Shown: positions 25,313 to 34,269, counted from the first letter of the stretch. The stretch is 35,909 nt of DNA from UPXZ01 sp964568675 (GCA_964568675.1 CAZMQV010000032.1:1-35909); one strand, 5' to 3'. Translations and numbers: made by a program. The notes: generated from the sequence alone by a model not told the origin.

Positions 25313-25354
25313 AGCCTACCTTCTGGTTTGAATTTCTTTTTTAGGTGAGCATAA

Positions 25355-25391
25355 AAGACAAAAGGTGGAAAAGCCATTGCCTCACCACCTT
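25355..25391 (-). terminator. Terminator of the GH31 gene
   Basis: Minus strand: AAGGTGG (from 25391) pairs with CCACCTT (ending 25362), loop of 16 bases, followed by TTGTCTTTT. It lies about 25 bases after the GH31 stop. Confidence 0.65.
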
Positions 25392-25415
25392 CTGATATCA
25401 TTTAATTTTTTTATT

Positions 25416-28400
25416 TTAAAAAGCTATTGTTTTAAGCTGCTTATCAACAAGCATTCCGTGTTTCGGTTTCAAGTTGAATTTCACAGCGCGTTTGGCTTTT
25501 AGCTGAATGACAAATAGTTCTCCATCTCCCATCAACGCTTCTTTTTCTCCAATATTTATAAAAGCGGGATAAAGCACTTTCTCGCCGTTGGTATGAAGCC
25601 TATCATTGGTAAAGTTTTGCATCGATTTCATTTTCAACTGTTTCACAGCTACAAAATCATAATCTTTCACATCATAAGGCAAAGCAAAACTAAGTGCATT
25701 GACCGCTTTCAGTCCTTTGGCTTTCACAATCACATCAACGGTTTCTCCCTGTTTGTAATTCAGTTTTACAGTTTCGAGGGTTATCATACCCGCCAGCGTG
25801 TCATTTTTTTCAACGTTAACTCCACCTTCCAAACGAATAGCTACATTTGAAATATCGTATGCGTCAATCAAATTATTTTTATTCACATCACCTCGGCTCA
25901 CATAACCTTCAAAATCTCCATCTCCAAACCGAAGACCGGTGTAGTTCAAGTAAGAGGTCAGGTCATTGCTATCCACCAGTTTATCGTTATTAATATCACC
26001 AGGCAAATAGGATTCGCTTCCTGGTACTTTAAAGATATAGAGTTCGCGACCAGAGCCATAATCTCCTACTGCTTTTTCCACACTTATTTTCACGTAGCGA
26101 GCTACGGGTTGTGCAGTAAAAGTAAATGTTTTGTTCTCAAAATCAGTTTTCCAGTCGTATGTTCCGGCTTCAGTCCAGTTCGATTTGTCGTTGCTAAAAT
26201 AGACTTTCCCTTTTTCTAACATTCCATTTTTACCGCTGAGTCGAGGCAAATAAACCAGTTTATCCAATTGGTTGATAGAGTTCAGATCGAAAATCATATC
26301 AAAAGGAACAGCTTTTTCGCCGTATTTCGAGTGCATCATATTGCCTTCGTCAAAGTCAAGCAAGCGTCTCACGGCTTCTCCACCTTGCATTGCGGCGCTA
26401 CTTTCTCCGGTGATTCCTCTGATTGCAAACTGCAATGGGTCAGCTTTGGTTGTAGCGGCAATATTAGTCCACTCCGATTTTCCATCGTTGTTTACGGCGC
26501 GCACTTTAAATTCGTAACGCGTTTCGGGAGTAAGGTTTTCAAAGAGCAATGAATTGTCTTTCACTGTAGAATAAAGCATTCCATCGAGTTCCAATTCGTA
26601 AAAGTCTGCATTCGCAAGTTTACTCCAACTTGGTTTCAGCGTATAAGCAGTAGCATTACTATCAAGTATTGCTAAATTTTGAAGTTTTGCCAACACTCCT
26701 CCATTTCTTAGCAATTCACATGCGGGCTTAAACTCAAATCCTTTCACTGACACAGAAACACCTTTTTTAGAAATGTCAGTTTTTCCAACTTTCACCAAAA
26801 CCTGCGGATTTTTCACCATTTTAACCGAAGCAAAACTACTATCTTTCGTTGCAAAGCGGTTCAGATTTGGCGATGCGTCATAAAAATAGACATTTACTCC
26901 CACTTCGAAGTCTTTCAAAGTTTTTACCTCTTTCAGTTTTACCGATTTATTGCCTACTTTAGCACTCACTTTCGTTGGTTTACGACTCACATTTATTTTG
27001 ATTTCGGTTGACTTTTCGTTCACAAAACCTTTGAAACTTCCTTTCGTGGGCATTACATTCACTGTCGCAATATTACCATTTGACACCGAGGAGTTTACAA
27101 CCGTTTGGGCAGACTCACCTTCAAGATAAGACATGGTAACGCCATCATCGTCATATTCCGTAAAACTTGAATTACCAAAAGGATACACTTCGTAGATACG
27201 GTGATTTTTGTCAATTTCGCTCAAATTATTGTTGGGATTTACCATTGGAATGATGGCGCCATTTTTTACAAAAACGGGGATTTTCCATATCGGACATTCC
27301 TGATTATTGATTATACGTCCACCTTCATACAACTGACCGGAAAAATAATCAACCCAAGAGCCTTTGGGAAGATATATTCCGTTGCGCACATCATTACCAT
27401 GTTTATCGGCGTTGGTATTCTGATAAATTGGCGCCACGAGAAAACTTGGTCCATACATGTATTGATATTGTGTGTTTTTGCCCAAAGTATAAGAATTTTC
27501 TTCTTCCAAAAACATGGCACGAATGCTTGGCAAACCTGCAACAGACTCGTGTGCCACACTATACGCATAAGGCAAAAGCTCCGACTTGAGTTTCAGATAA
27601 TGGCGATTGATGGAAGTTGCCGGTTCTCCTAAAGCGTGCGGATACTTTTCGTTGCTACCCCAACCATCCATGTTGAGTTGCATCAAAGTAAATGTTTTCC
27701 ACTGAAAATCGCGAACATTAACCGGTACATTTTTCCCACCGAAAATACCGTCCATGTCCGAACAGATATTAGGCTGACCTGATAAGCCCGAGCCAATATA
27801 CGTGGGGATATGAAAGCGAATGTACTCCCATTGGCCTCCGGTTTGGTCGCCACTCCAGATAGTAGCATAATGCTGCGTACCTGCCCAGCCATCGAGCGAG
27901 ATAATGAAAGGACGTGCCTGATTGCCATATTTAGGCATAATAGTAGCCACATCTTGCACTCCGTTAAGTCCAAAAGAGTATCCTGCACCTACCCAAGCCA
28001 CATCGGTTTTGAGCACACGCACTCCCGCAACACCCACTTCGTTAATAATGTCGCGTTGTAAAAGTGGTTCGATACCATCTTTCGGATGGAGATCGGACTG
28101 TGTCCAAAGTCCAATTTCCACACCATTTTTTCGTGCATAATCACCAAATTCTTTCAAATTCTGAATATTTCCTTCGAGTGTCGAGGTTTGTCCGTAGCCA
28201 GCGCCATAGCCATCATTGGGCAGAATCCATCCAAGTGGCATGTCGTGGTTTTTATAGCGGTCGACCACTGCGCGCGCTGAAAACATATAGTTGTTTTTCT
28301 CTCCATTGAGCGACTCTTTAGTGCCACCATTGTCTTTCTGACTCTCTTTGTATCGTTTTCCGTCTTCAAACAAAACTCCCGCAGCATCCTCTTTCCAATA

Positions 28401-29240
28401 GTCGCGATTATACGCGTTGAGATGTCCCTGATAAAACCCAAATTTAGGAATAAGCACTGGTTTTCCGGTAAGTTGGTAAAAGTCATTGAGTAGCGACACC
28501 ACTCCATCATTTACCATAAAAAACACATCCAAATAATCGGTGTCGTGCGTAAGTTTAACACTGTTTTTTTCTTTCGTACCAAAGTCATAAACTCCTTTTT
28601 TAAACGTGTGCCACATAAAAGCATAACCACCTGTTGACCAATAAAATGGAGTTGGAGATGCTACGCCACCATCAGTCCAGCTATTTTGATTTTCGATAGC
28701 GATGCTTTTTCCTTTATGCGAAAATCGGCCATTCTGCACGCCACCGCCATAGAAATATTCTGTGAAATTTTCATTTAAAATTATTTGTACTTTATTTTTA
28801 TCAAAAGTGATAGGCGCTTTTGTTTGAATAATTTGTTTACCCGTCTGGAGGTTTGTAACCGTAAATCTTGTTGTTTTTTTATCAAAATTCACCAAAATTT
28901 TCGATGTACTGATAAGCACCTCACTCGATTTGTCCGAAACAGTTATTCCGTCAACAGCTTTGCGTGGATTATCAAGTAAGATTTTTGCGTGAGGTTCTGC
29001 TTTAGGATCTCGCATTGGCTCACCGCTGTTGTCCTGAAACAAACGAAAGATATTGTCTCCATAAAAGTCGAGCAGCAGCTTTTTATTGTTGGAAAATTGC
29101 AATTCCACCTTAGTGTTGTCTATTGCTTTGGCTTTCGTTATCGGAATTACACTATCCTCAGCCTGCGCAATGGCAGATGAAAAGGAAATACTTAACAAGA
29201 AAACTGCCATTAGCGGCAATTTGAATCTGGATTTTTTCAT
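25416..29240 (-). CDS. Multidomain GH31 glycosidase with FN3, F5/8C-like, dockerin and cohesin-like regions
   Basis: 1274 residues. Signal peptide at about 1-25; GH31 N-terminal domain (to about 255); a (beta/alpha)8 barrel (about 260-590) with candidate nucleophile Asp413 in VRVLKTDVAWVGAGYS and acid/base Asp465 in IWSGDQTGGQWEY; DUF5110-type beta domain (about 690-770); FN3 (about 885-960); F5/8C carbohydrate-binding-like domain (about 965-1110); dockerin type I (about 1115-1180, GDINNDKLVDSNDL and GDVNKNNLIDAYDI); and a C-terminal cohesin-like beta domain. The nucleophile motif is not the WxDMNE of ordinary alpha-glucosidases. WILPNDGYGAGYG, the 52-residue Asp spacing and the domain train recall GH31 alpha-N-acetylgalactosaminidases, which would fit the GH20 neighbour, but this is inference. 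No T9SS sorting domain is present. Confidence 0.85.
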   Translation of the reverse strand: MKKSRFKLPLMAVFLLSISFSSAIAQAEDSVIPITKAKAIDNTKVELQFSNNKKLLLDFYGDNIFRLFQDNSGEPMRDPKAEPHAKILLDNPRKAVDGITVSDKSSEVLISTSKILVNFDKKTTRFTVTNLQTGKQIIQTKAPITFDKNKVQIILNENFTEYFYGGGVQNGRFSHKGKSIAIENQNSWTDGGVASPTPFYWSTGGYAFMWHTFKKGVYDFGTKEKNSVKLTHDTDYLDVFFMVNDGVVSLLNDFYQLTGKPVLIPKFGFYQGHLNAYNRDYWKEDAAGVLFEDGKRYKESQKDNGGTKESLNGEKNNYMFSARAVVDRYKNHDMPLGWILPNDGYGAGYGQTSTLEGNIQNLKEFGDYARKNGVEIGLWTQSDLHPKDGIEPLLQRDIINEVGVAGVRVLKTDVAWVGAGYSFGLNGVQDVATIMPKYGNQARPFIISLDGWAGTQHYATIWSGDQTGGQWEYIRFHIPTYIGSGLSGQPNICSDMDGIFGGKNVPVNVRDFQWKTFTLMQLNMDGWGSNEKYPHALGEPATSINRHYLKLKSELLPYAYSVAHESVAGLPSIRAMFLEEENSYTLGKNTQYQYMYGPSFLVAPIYQNTNADKHGNDVRNGIYLPKGSWVDYFSGQLYEGGRIINNQECPIWKIPVFVKNGAIIPMVNPNNNLSEIDKNHRIYEVYPFGNSSFTEYDDDGVTMSYLEGESAQTVVNSSVSNGNIATVNVMPTKGSFKGFVNEKSTEIKINVSRKPTKVSAKVGNKSVKLKEVKTLKDFEVGVNVYFYDASPNLNRFATKDSSFASVKMVKNPQVLVKVGKTDISKKGVSVSVKGFEFKPACELLRNGGVLAKLQNLAILDSNATAYTLKPSWSKLANADFYELELDGMLYSTVKDNSLLFENLTPETRYEFKVRAVNNDGKSEWTNIAATTKADPLQFAIRGITGESSAAMQGGEAVRRLLDFDEGNMMHSKYGEKAVPFDMIFDLNSINQLDKLVYLPRLSGKNGMLEKGKVYFSNDKSNWTEAGTYDWKTDFENKTFTFTAQPVARYVKISVEKAVGDYGSGRELYIFKVPGSESYLPGDINNDKLVDSNDLTSYLNYTGLRFGDGDFEGYVSRGDVNKNNLIDAYDISNVAIRLEGGVNVEKNDTLAGMITLETVKLNYKQGETVDVIVKAKGLKAVNALSFALPYDVKDYDFVAVKQLKMKSMQNFTNDRLHTNGEKVLYPAFINIGEKEALMGDGELFVIQLKAKRAVKFNLKPKHGMLVDKQLKTIAF

Positions 29241-29327
29241 TGTTTATTATATTGTTAAATTTATTTTTTTGTAGTTTATTTTTTTTTGTAAATACCCCAA
29301 CAAATTGAGGTAAAAAACACTTTGACC

Positions 29328-30854
29328 TTAGCCTTCAACACTTATATTTGCACCTTCATGTCCATTCAATCCACTTTTCATCGATAGATAAGTATCTTCA
29401 AGCGCATCTTCATCATCGGTAATTACTAAAATTTTATCCCCAACCATCAGTTCGGTATTTCCACGTGGTATAAAAAATTGCCCTTCGCGCTTCACCATGA
29501 CTATCAATGTTTTATCCGGCACATTCAAATCCATAAGCCGAGCTCCATTGGCTAGAAATTCTTGTTTAATACTGATTTCGGACATATATGATTTAATTTC
29601 GTCGGCTATTTCCACATCAAAACTTTTATGTTTTCGCTTTTTAGGCACCAATTCAGATAGTTTCAGCCACTTAGCCATGCTTCCAACGGTAGTACCTTGT
29701 ATCAACAAAGATACAATTGTTATAAAAAACACGATATTAAATATTGACTTAGCATGCTCTATGCCCGATATCAGAGGATAAGTAGCAAAAATAATGGGTA
29801 CGGCACCACGTAGCCCAACCCATGAGACATAATTTCGCGCTTTTAACGATAATTTACGAAATGGGAGTAAACAAGCATGAACGGTTACTGGGCGTGACAC
29901 AAAAATCATAAATAAACCGATTACAATTCCTACGCCTGCGATAGGCAACAATTCTGAAGGATTTACTAATAGTCCGAGCGTCAAAAACATCAGAATCTGA
30001 ACCAACCAAGTCATTCCATCGAAAAACTTAAGTGAGCTTCGTTTGTGTACAAACCGACTGTTTCCGATAAACAGTCCACCTACATAGACAGCAAGAAAAC
30101 CATTACCACCAATGAAGGAGGTCATTCCAAAGATAAACAACATCTGAGTAATGAGCAGTACCGAATAAAGCGCATCGTTGTCCATATTGATTTTATTAAT
30201 AATACGTACTGAGATTTTTCCCAGCACATATCCGGCAAGTCCACCTAGTACCAACTGCTTTACAAACATCCATAAGGCGGATCCAAAGTCAAGTTCAGGT
30301 TGCTGGAGCAATTGAATCAATACGATAGTAAGCATAAAAGCCATCGGGTCATTACTTCCACTTTCAAACTCGAGAAGCGGACGCAAATTTTCTTTCAACG
30401 AAAGTCTTTTCGATCTTAGGATAGAAAACACCGAGGCCGAGTCGGTTGACGCCATAACACTCGCAAGCAATAACGACTCTAAAAATGTGAAAGTAACTGC
30501 ATGGAAGAAATTATTGGTGAGCCAATAGATAAAAGCGCCTGTTATGAGCGCTGTGAGCATTACACCAAAGGTTGCGAGTAACAAACCAGGCACGACAATG
30601 GGTTTAATCTCTGAAAGACGGGTATCCATACCACCCGAAAACAGTATAATATTAAGGGCAACTACACCTATATATTGTGTTGCTTTCGGTGAATCGAACT
30701 GCAAGCCTAAACCTTCGCTCCCAAACATAACCCCAATCAGAAGGAAAAGCAACAAGGTCGGTACTCCAAACCGACTACTCATTTTTCCTACTAACAGACT
30801 TACAAAAAGCAAAATAGAAACAATTAACAAAAAAAACTCAATAGAAAATTTCAT
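29328..30854 (-). CDS. Potassium/proton antiporter, CPA1 family (CvrA/NhaP2-like) with TrkA-C domain
   Basis: 508 residues. About 12-13 membrane segments over residues 1-385, starting FSIEFFLLIVSILLFVSLLVGKMSSRFGVPTLLLFLLIGV. The ion-binding region is VMASTDSASVFSILRS with FESGSNDPMAFMLTIVL (the ND motif), and the late helix is YVSWVGLRGAVPIIFATYP. A TrkA-C regulatory domain follows (about 415-495, DKTLIVMVKREGQFFIPRGNTELMVGDKILVITDDE). It exchanges K+ (or Na+) for H+ across the inner membrane. Monocistronic; the upstream gap to tRNA-Phe is 520 bases. Confidence 0.9.
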   Translation of the reverse strand: MKFSIEFFLLIVSILLFVSLLVGKMSSRFGVPTLLLFLLIGVMFGSEGLGLQFDSPKATQYIGVVALNIILFSGGMDTRLSEIKPIVVPGLLLATFGVMLTALITGAFIYWLTNNFFHAVTFTFLESLLLASVMASTDSASVFSILRSKRLSLKENLRPLLEFESGSNDPMAFMLTIVLIQLLQQPELDFGSALWMFVKQLVLGGLAGYVLGKISVRIINKINMDNDALYSVLLITQMLFIFGMTSFIGGNGFLAVYVGGLFIGNSRFVHKRSSLKFFDGMTWLVQILMFLTLGLLVNPSELLPIAGVGIVIGLFMIFVSRPVTVHACLLPFRKLSLKARNYVSWVGLRGAVPIIFATYPLISGIEHAKSIFNIVFFITIVSLLIQGTTVGSMAKWLKLSELVPKKRKHKSFDVEIADEIKSYMSEISIKQEFLANGARLMDLNVPDKTLIVMVKREGQFFIPRGNTELMVGDKILVITDDEDALEDTYLSMKSGLNGHEGANISVEG

Positions 30855-31218
30855 ATCTAAATAAATATTTATTGACTAATCAGATAGCATAATATCAAAG
30901 ATTACGACACATAATTAACCAGATTTTATTCCTTTAATCTTAAAAGAAATCACAACTTGCACTCAAAACCTAAGTTTGAGCACGTTAAAGAAATCACATT
31001 CCACCTAAGATTGAAAACGTCGCATTCGCGGATAGGATAATATTTATACCAAGTTATTGTAAAAAGCTAATTTACAAATCAGCGACATTATACCAACACA
31101 ACTAAAAGATGTTAGTTTCATCACATTTTTTCTATTCGACATTTCAGATCGAATAAACTGCAAACATTGGCTAAATGGATTAATAGGAAAAAGTATGATT
31201 TTTTGCAAAGTTACATTT
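30855..31218. other. Gene-free stretch upstream of the antiporter
   Basis: No credible coding frame. It holds an imperfect direct repeat (TTAAAAGAAATCACA at 30939 and TTAAAGAAATCACA at 30985, each followed by a CCTAAGNTTGA piece), and two perfect hairpins: CTCAAA/TTTGAG (30962-30980) and TATTCGA/TCGAATA (31133-31155). TAACTTTG on the minus strand (31206-31213) fits a -7 box about 350 bases before the antiporter start. A long antiporter leader is possible; no known riboswitch is recognised. Confidence 0.4.
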
Positions 31219-31299
31219 TTAAGGCAAAACTATAAAATTGTCGTCTAAAAAAAAGCCTAAAATGAACAAAAACGAGATGATCACGAAGAATTTCTGCAT
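31219..31299 (-). CDS. Possible 26-residue hydrophobic peptide
   Basis: An ATG at 31299 opens a 26-codon frame (MQKFFVIISFLFILGF, then FLDDNFIVLP, stop). It consists of a basic start, one hydrophobic segment long enough to span a membrane, and an acidic turn. It lies about 30 bases after the predicted start of a consensus minus-strand promoter (31335-31365). A purine-rich GGAG lies upstream at a rather long distance. A longer frame through the antisense strand of tRNA-Phe is a well-known artefact and is not proposed. Whether this small frame is translated cannot be judged from one sequence. Confidence 0.25.
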   Translation of the reverse strand: MQKFFVIISFLFILGFFLDDNFIVLP

Positions 31300-31324
31300 T
31301 TTTTTAATTTTTTTCTCCGAATAT

Positions 31325-31355
31325 TTTGGTAGTTCAAAAATAAGCAGTACATTTG
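31325..31355 (+). promoter_or_regulatory. Promoter of tRNA-Phe
   Basis: TTTG (31325-31328), 19-base spacer, TACATTTG (31348-31355), followed by the same start-site palindrome as at tRNA-Met, TTTGC-ACTC-GCAAA (31352-31365). Confidence 0.8.
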
Positions 31356-31365
31356 CACTCGCAAA
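31335..31365 (-). promoter_or_regulatory. Overlapping opposite-strand promoter
   Basis: Minus strand: TTTG (31362-31365), 19-base spacer, TATTTTTG (31335-31342), a full consensus match. It overlaps the tRNA-Phe promoter almost completely and uses the right arm of the start-site palindrome as its -33 box. It would transcribe towards the 26-residue frame and the antiporter. Confidence 0.5.
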
Positions 31366-31374
31366 CAGCAAGAA

Positions 31375-31447
31375 GGTACCATAGCTCAGTTGGTAGAGCA
31401 AAGGACTGAAAATCCTTGTGTCCCCGGTTCGATTCCTGGTGGTACCA
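31375..31447 (+). tRNA. tRNA-Phe (anticodon GAA)
   Basis: 73 bases. Acceptor GGTACCA / TGGTACC (31440-31446), seven perfect pairs; discriminator A; CCA not encoded. Anticodon stem AGGAC..TCCT region with loop CTGAAAA, anticodon GAA. The T-arm reads CCCGG-TTCGATT-CCTGG, which leaves a C-U mismatch at its third pair (31425 and 31437). The rest is canonical. Confidence 0.93.
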
Positions 31448-31454
31448 CACAAAC

Positions 31455-31498
31455 AAACGCTAACAATGATTTAATCAGATTGTTAGCGTTTTTTTTTG
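31455..31498 (+). terminator. Terminator of tRNA-Phe
   Basis: Perfect 13-bp stem AAACGCTAACAAT (31455-31467) / ATTGTTAGCGTTT (31479-31491) running into a run of T to 31498. Confidence 0.92.
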
Positions 31499-31657
31499 CG
31501 AGTCATAATAGAGATTTATCTCAAAAGCCACTACTACCAGATTATTTCAGATTGATTTAGTCAACACACAACAGATATCTTCCAATCCCATTCACTATAT
31601 TCATGCTATAAAACACATTTTCTATCGTCATTAACACTGTTTTTCGCTGTTTTTCAC

Positions 31658-31665
31658 TACCTTTG
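31658..31665 (+). promoter_or_regulatory. -7 box of the typA promoter
   Basis: TACCTTTG, followed by CACCC as at the tRNA promoters (TTTGCACYC). The -33 region is weak. The leader to the ATG at 31690 is about 20 bases. Confidence 0.6.
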
Positions 31666-31689
31666 CACCCAAAATTAAAGACATAACAG

Positions 31690-33492
31690 ATGCAGAACAT
31701 CAGAAACATCGCTATCATCGCCCACGTTGACCACGGCAAAACCACCTTAGTAGATAAAATGCTTTTTGCAGGACACCTGTTCCGGGAAACCGAAAACACC
31801 GGCGACCTCATTATGGATAACAACGACCTGGAACGAGAACGTGGCATTACCATCTTAGCTAAAAACGTTTCAATCAATTATAAGGGTACAAAAATAAATA
31901 TCATTGACACTCCGGGACACGCCGACTTTGGAGGCGAAGTGGAACGGGTACTCAATATGGCCGACGGAGTGCTACTCCTCGTTGACGCATTTGAAGGACC
32001 AATGCCACAAACACGATTCGTATTGCAAAAAGCTCTTAATCTGGGATTGAAACCTATTGTGGTGGTAAACAAAGTTGACAAACCAAATTGTCGCCCGGAC
32101 GAAGTAAACGAGATGGTTTTTGATCTGATGTTTAACTTAAATGCCACGGAAGATCAACTTGATTTCAAAACAATATACGGTTCGGCAAAACAAAATTGGA
32201 TGTCCGACGACTGGAAAAACCCATCTGACAGCATCGCACCACTTCTGGACGCTATTATCGACCACATCCCCGCTCCTACTCAATTAGAAGGAACTCCTCA
32301 AATGTTAATTACTTCGTTGGATTTTTCATCCTACGTGGGGCGAATCGCCGTTGGGCGCATTCACCGTGGCATTCTCACAGAAGGGATGCAAGTAAGTCTT
32401 TGCAAACGCGACGGAAGCATTGTTAAATCGCGCATTAAAGAGCTGAATACATTTACCGGACTTGGACGCACAAAAACAGACAAAGTAGAATCGGGTGATA
32501 TTTGCGCGTTGGTAGGCATTGATGGTTTTGAAATTGGTGACACCATCGCCGACATCACAAACCCAGAACCATTGGCACCCATTGCCATTGACGAACCGAC
32601 TATGAGTATGGTCTTCACCATCAATGACTCGCCATTTTTCGGAAAAGAAGGCAAATATGTAACTTCGCGCCACATCGACGAACGGCTTGCCCGCGAATTG
32701 GACAAAAACCTGGCGCTACGTGTGCAACGGGCACCCGATGCTGATGCTTGGCATGTATTCGGGCGTGGCGTTCTCCACCTTTCGGTGCTGATTGAAACCA
32801 TGCGTCGCGAAGGCTATGAACTACAAGTGGGGCAGCCACAAGTTATTATCAAAGACATTGACGGAGTAAAGTCTGAACCGATAGAGCAACTCACCATTAA
32901 TTTGCCCGAGGAATATGCCGGAAAAGTAATTGAAATGGTAGCAATACGTAAAGGTGAAATGCTAAGTATGGATGTAGTGGGCGACAGAATGCAATTGGAA
33001 TTTCTTATCCCTTCACGTGGCATCATTGGGCTACGAAACAGTGTGTTGACAGCATCGGCCGGCGAAGCCATCATGTCTCACCGTTACTTGGAATATCAAC
33101 CCTACAAAGGAGAAATCGAACGACGCACGAACGGATCCATCATTTCGATGGAAACAGGCACAGCTTTTGCGTATGCTATTGATAAGTTGCAAGACAGAGG
33201 AAAATTCTTTATTCATCCCCAAGACGCGGTATATGAAGGCGAAGTTATCGGCGAGCATTCCAAAGACAATGACATTGTAGTGAATATAACTAAATCAAAA
33301 AAGCTAACAAATATGCGAGCTTCCGGCTCGGACGACAAAGTTAGAATTGCTCCACCTATCATTTTCAGCCTTGAAGAAGCGTTGGAATACATTAAAGAAG
33401 ATGAATATGTAGAAGTTACGCCTGAAAGCATTCGATTAAGAAAAATATATCTGAACGAAAACGACCGAAAACGATTTGGGAAAAACAATTAA
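31690..33492 (+). CDS. typA: Ribosome-associated translational GTPase TypA/BipA
   Basis: 600 residues, full family length. GTPase domain at the N-terminus: G1 AHVDHGKTTLVD, switch I with RERGITI, G3 DTPGHADFGGEVER, G4 NKVDKP. Then an EF-Tu domain 2-like barrel (from about 205), two EF-G-like domains and the TypA-specific C-terminal domain (SIISMETGTAFAYAIDKLQDRG, FIHPQDAVYEGEVIGEH, VRIAPPIIFSLEEALEYI). It binds the ribosome and supports 50S assembly and growth under stress or cold. Monocistronic, with its own promoter. Confidence 0.96.
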   Translation: MQNIRNIAIIAHVDHGKTTLVDKMLFAGHLFRETENTGDLIMDNNDLERERGITILAKNVSINYKGTKINIIDTPGHADFGGEVERVLNMADGVLLLVDAFEGPMPQTRFVLQKALNLGLKPIVVVNKVDKPNCRPDEVNEMVFDLMFNLNATEDQLDFKTIYGSAKQNWMSDDWKNPSDSIAPLLDAIIDHIPAPTQLEGTPQMLITSLDFSSYVGRIAVGRIHRGILTEGMQVSLCKRDGSIVKSRIKELNTFTGLGRTKTDKVESGDICALVGIDGFEIGDTIADITNPEPLAPIAIDEPTMSMVFTINDSPFFGKEGKYVTSRHIDERLARELDKNLALRVQRAPDADAWHVFGRGVLHLSVLIETMRREGYELQVGQPQVIIKDIDGVKSEPIEQLTINLPEEYAGKVIEMVAIRKGEMLSMDVVGDRMQLEFLIPSRGIIGLRNSVLTASAGEAIMSHRYLEYQPYKGEIERRTNGSIISMETGTAFAYAIDKLQDRGKFFIHPQDAVYEGEVIGEHSKDNDIVVNITKSKKLTNMRASGSDDKVRIAPPIIFSLEEALEYIKEDEYVEVTPESIRLRKIYLNENDRKRFGKNN

Positions 33493-33508
33493 TATTCAGA
33501 AATGGTTA

Positions 33509-33542
33509 TAGATAAAGAGTAACGTAAATTGCTCTTTATCTA
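33509..33542. terminator. Hairpin after typA (possible terminator or processing site)
   Basis: TAGATAAAGAG (33509-33519) pairs perfectly with CTCTTTATCTA (33532-33542), with one further wobble pair inside. No T-run follows (TAAAGCC), so it may be a Rho-independent terminator of poor quality or a 3'-end stabiliser. Confidence 0.5.
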
Positions 33543-33582
33543 AAGCCTTCTCTAAAAAAAAAACGAACAGCAAACAAACGCC

Positions 33583-34269
33583 ATGAAAGTTAAATATTTC
33601 GTTTTGACAATGATGTTAATCTCCGTTACAAACACTTTTGCACAGATTGGCATACGCGCCGGAGTAAACACGGCTAATGAACTGCACTCGTTTAATCGCG
33701 AAGAATTATCCGCTTTTTATCACAACAACAAGCTTACCGGCTACCAAATTGGTTTAGTTTATCAAGCTAATCCCCAAAAATCGGGCTTAGGATTTGAAGT
33801 TGGCGCGCTTTTATCACAAAAAGGGGGTATATTCGAATTCGACAAGGGCAATCTTTCAGGCTCTATCGTTAAAGGCTATCATGAAATTAACTACTTAGAA
33901 GTTCCGGTTAATTTACGATTAAAACTTGGATTTGGAGGGATAGTAGGCGTATTTGGCACGGGCGGTATTTACGGCGCTTATGCTCTGAAAGGTAAAACTG
34001 TTTTCGAAAGTGATTTGGGTGAGCTTGTTCATGCCGACAATTTCGATTCGTTTATAGATAAAATAGACTACGGCTACAGTTTCGGTTGTGGCATTGAGTT
34101 ACTCCGAAAAATTCAGGTTGCCGCTTCGTGGAATAGAGGCTTAGAAAAGAAAGCTGCCGATAAAAATCTGCTTGATAAAATTGAGGATGAAAGTGGGATT
34201 CCAAGTCCAAATCTCACTGCAAAGAAAAGCATGAATACTTTCACAGTAAGCCTGACTTATCAATTCTAA
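33583..34269 (+). CDS. Outer-membrane beta-barrel protein (PorT-like fold)
   Basis: 228 residues. Signal peptide at about 1-20 (cut after TFAQ). The mature part starts IGIRAGVNTANE and shows the alternating strands and turns of Bacteroidetes 8-stranded outer-membrane barrels: GYQIGLVYQANPQKSGLGFEVGALLSQKGG, YLEVPVNLRLKLGFGGIVGVFGTGGIYGAY, YGYSFGCGIELLRKIQVAASWNRGL, ending FTVSLTYQF with a terminal Phe. It has the fold of the large PorT/outer-membrane-beta-barrel family; a specific role cannot be assigned. It follows typA by 90 bases. Confidence 0.8.
   Translation: MKVKYFVLTMMLISVTNTFAQIGIRAGVNTANELHSFNREELSAFYHNNKLTGYQIGLVYQANPQKSGLGFEVGALLSQKGGIFEFDKGNLSGSIVKGYHEINYLEVPVNLRLKLGFGGIVGVFGTGGIYGAYALKGKTVFESDLGELVHADNFDSFIDKIDYGYSFGCGIELLRKIQVAASWNRGLEKKAADKNLLDKIEDESGIPSPNLTAKKSMNTFTVSLTYQF

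Noticed and set aside
18512..29240. Polysaccharide utilisation locus
   Set aside because: GH20 and GH31 are split by a helicase gene, each has its own terminator or promoter, and no SusC, SusD or regulator is present.
29293..29312. Hairpin TACCCCAA/TTGAGGTA after the antiporter as its terminator
   Set aside because: One mismatch and no adequate T-run on the minus strand.
31300..31452. Minus-strand frame across tRNA-Phe reading RTGDTRIFSPLLYQLSYG
   Set aside because: This is the antisense translation of a tRNA gene, a frequent false gene in databases.
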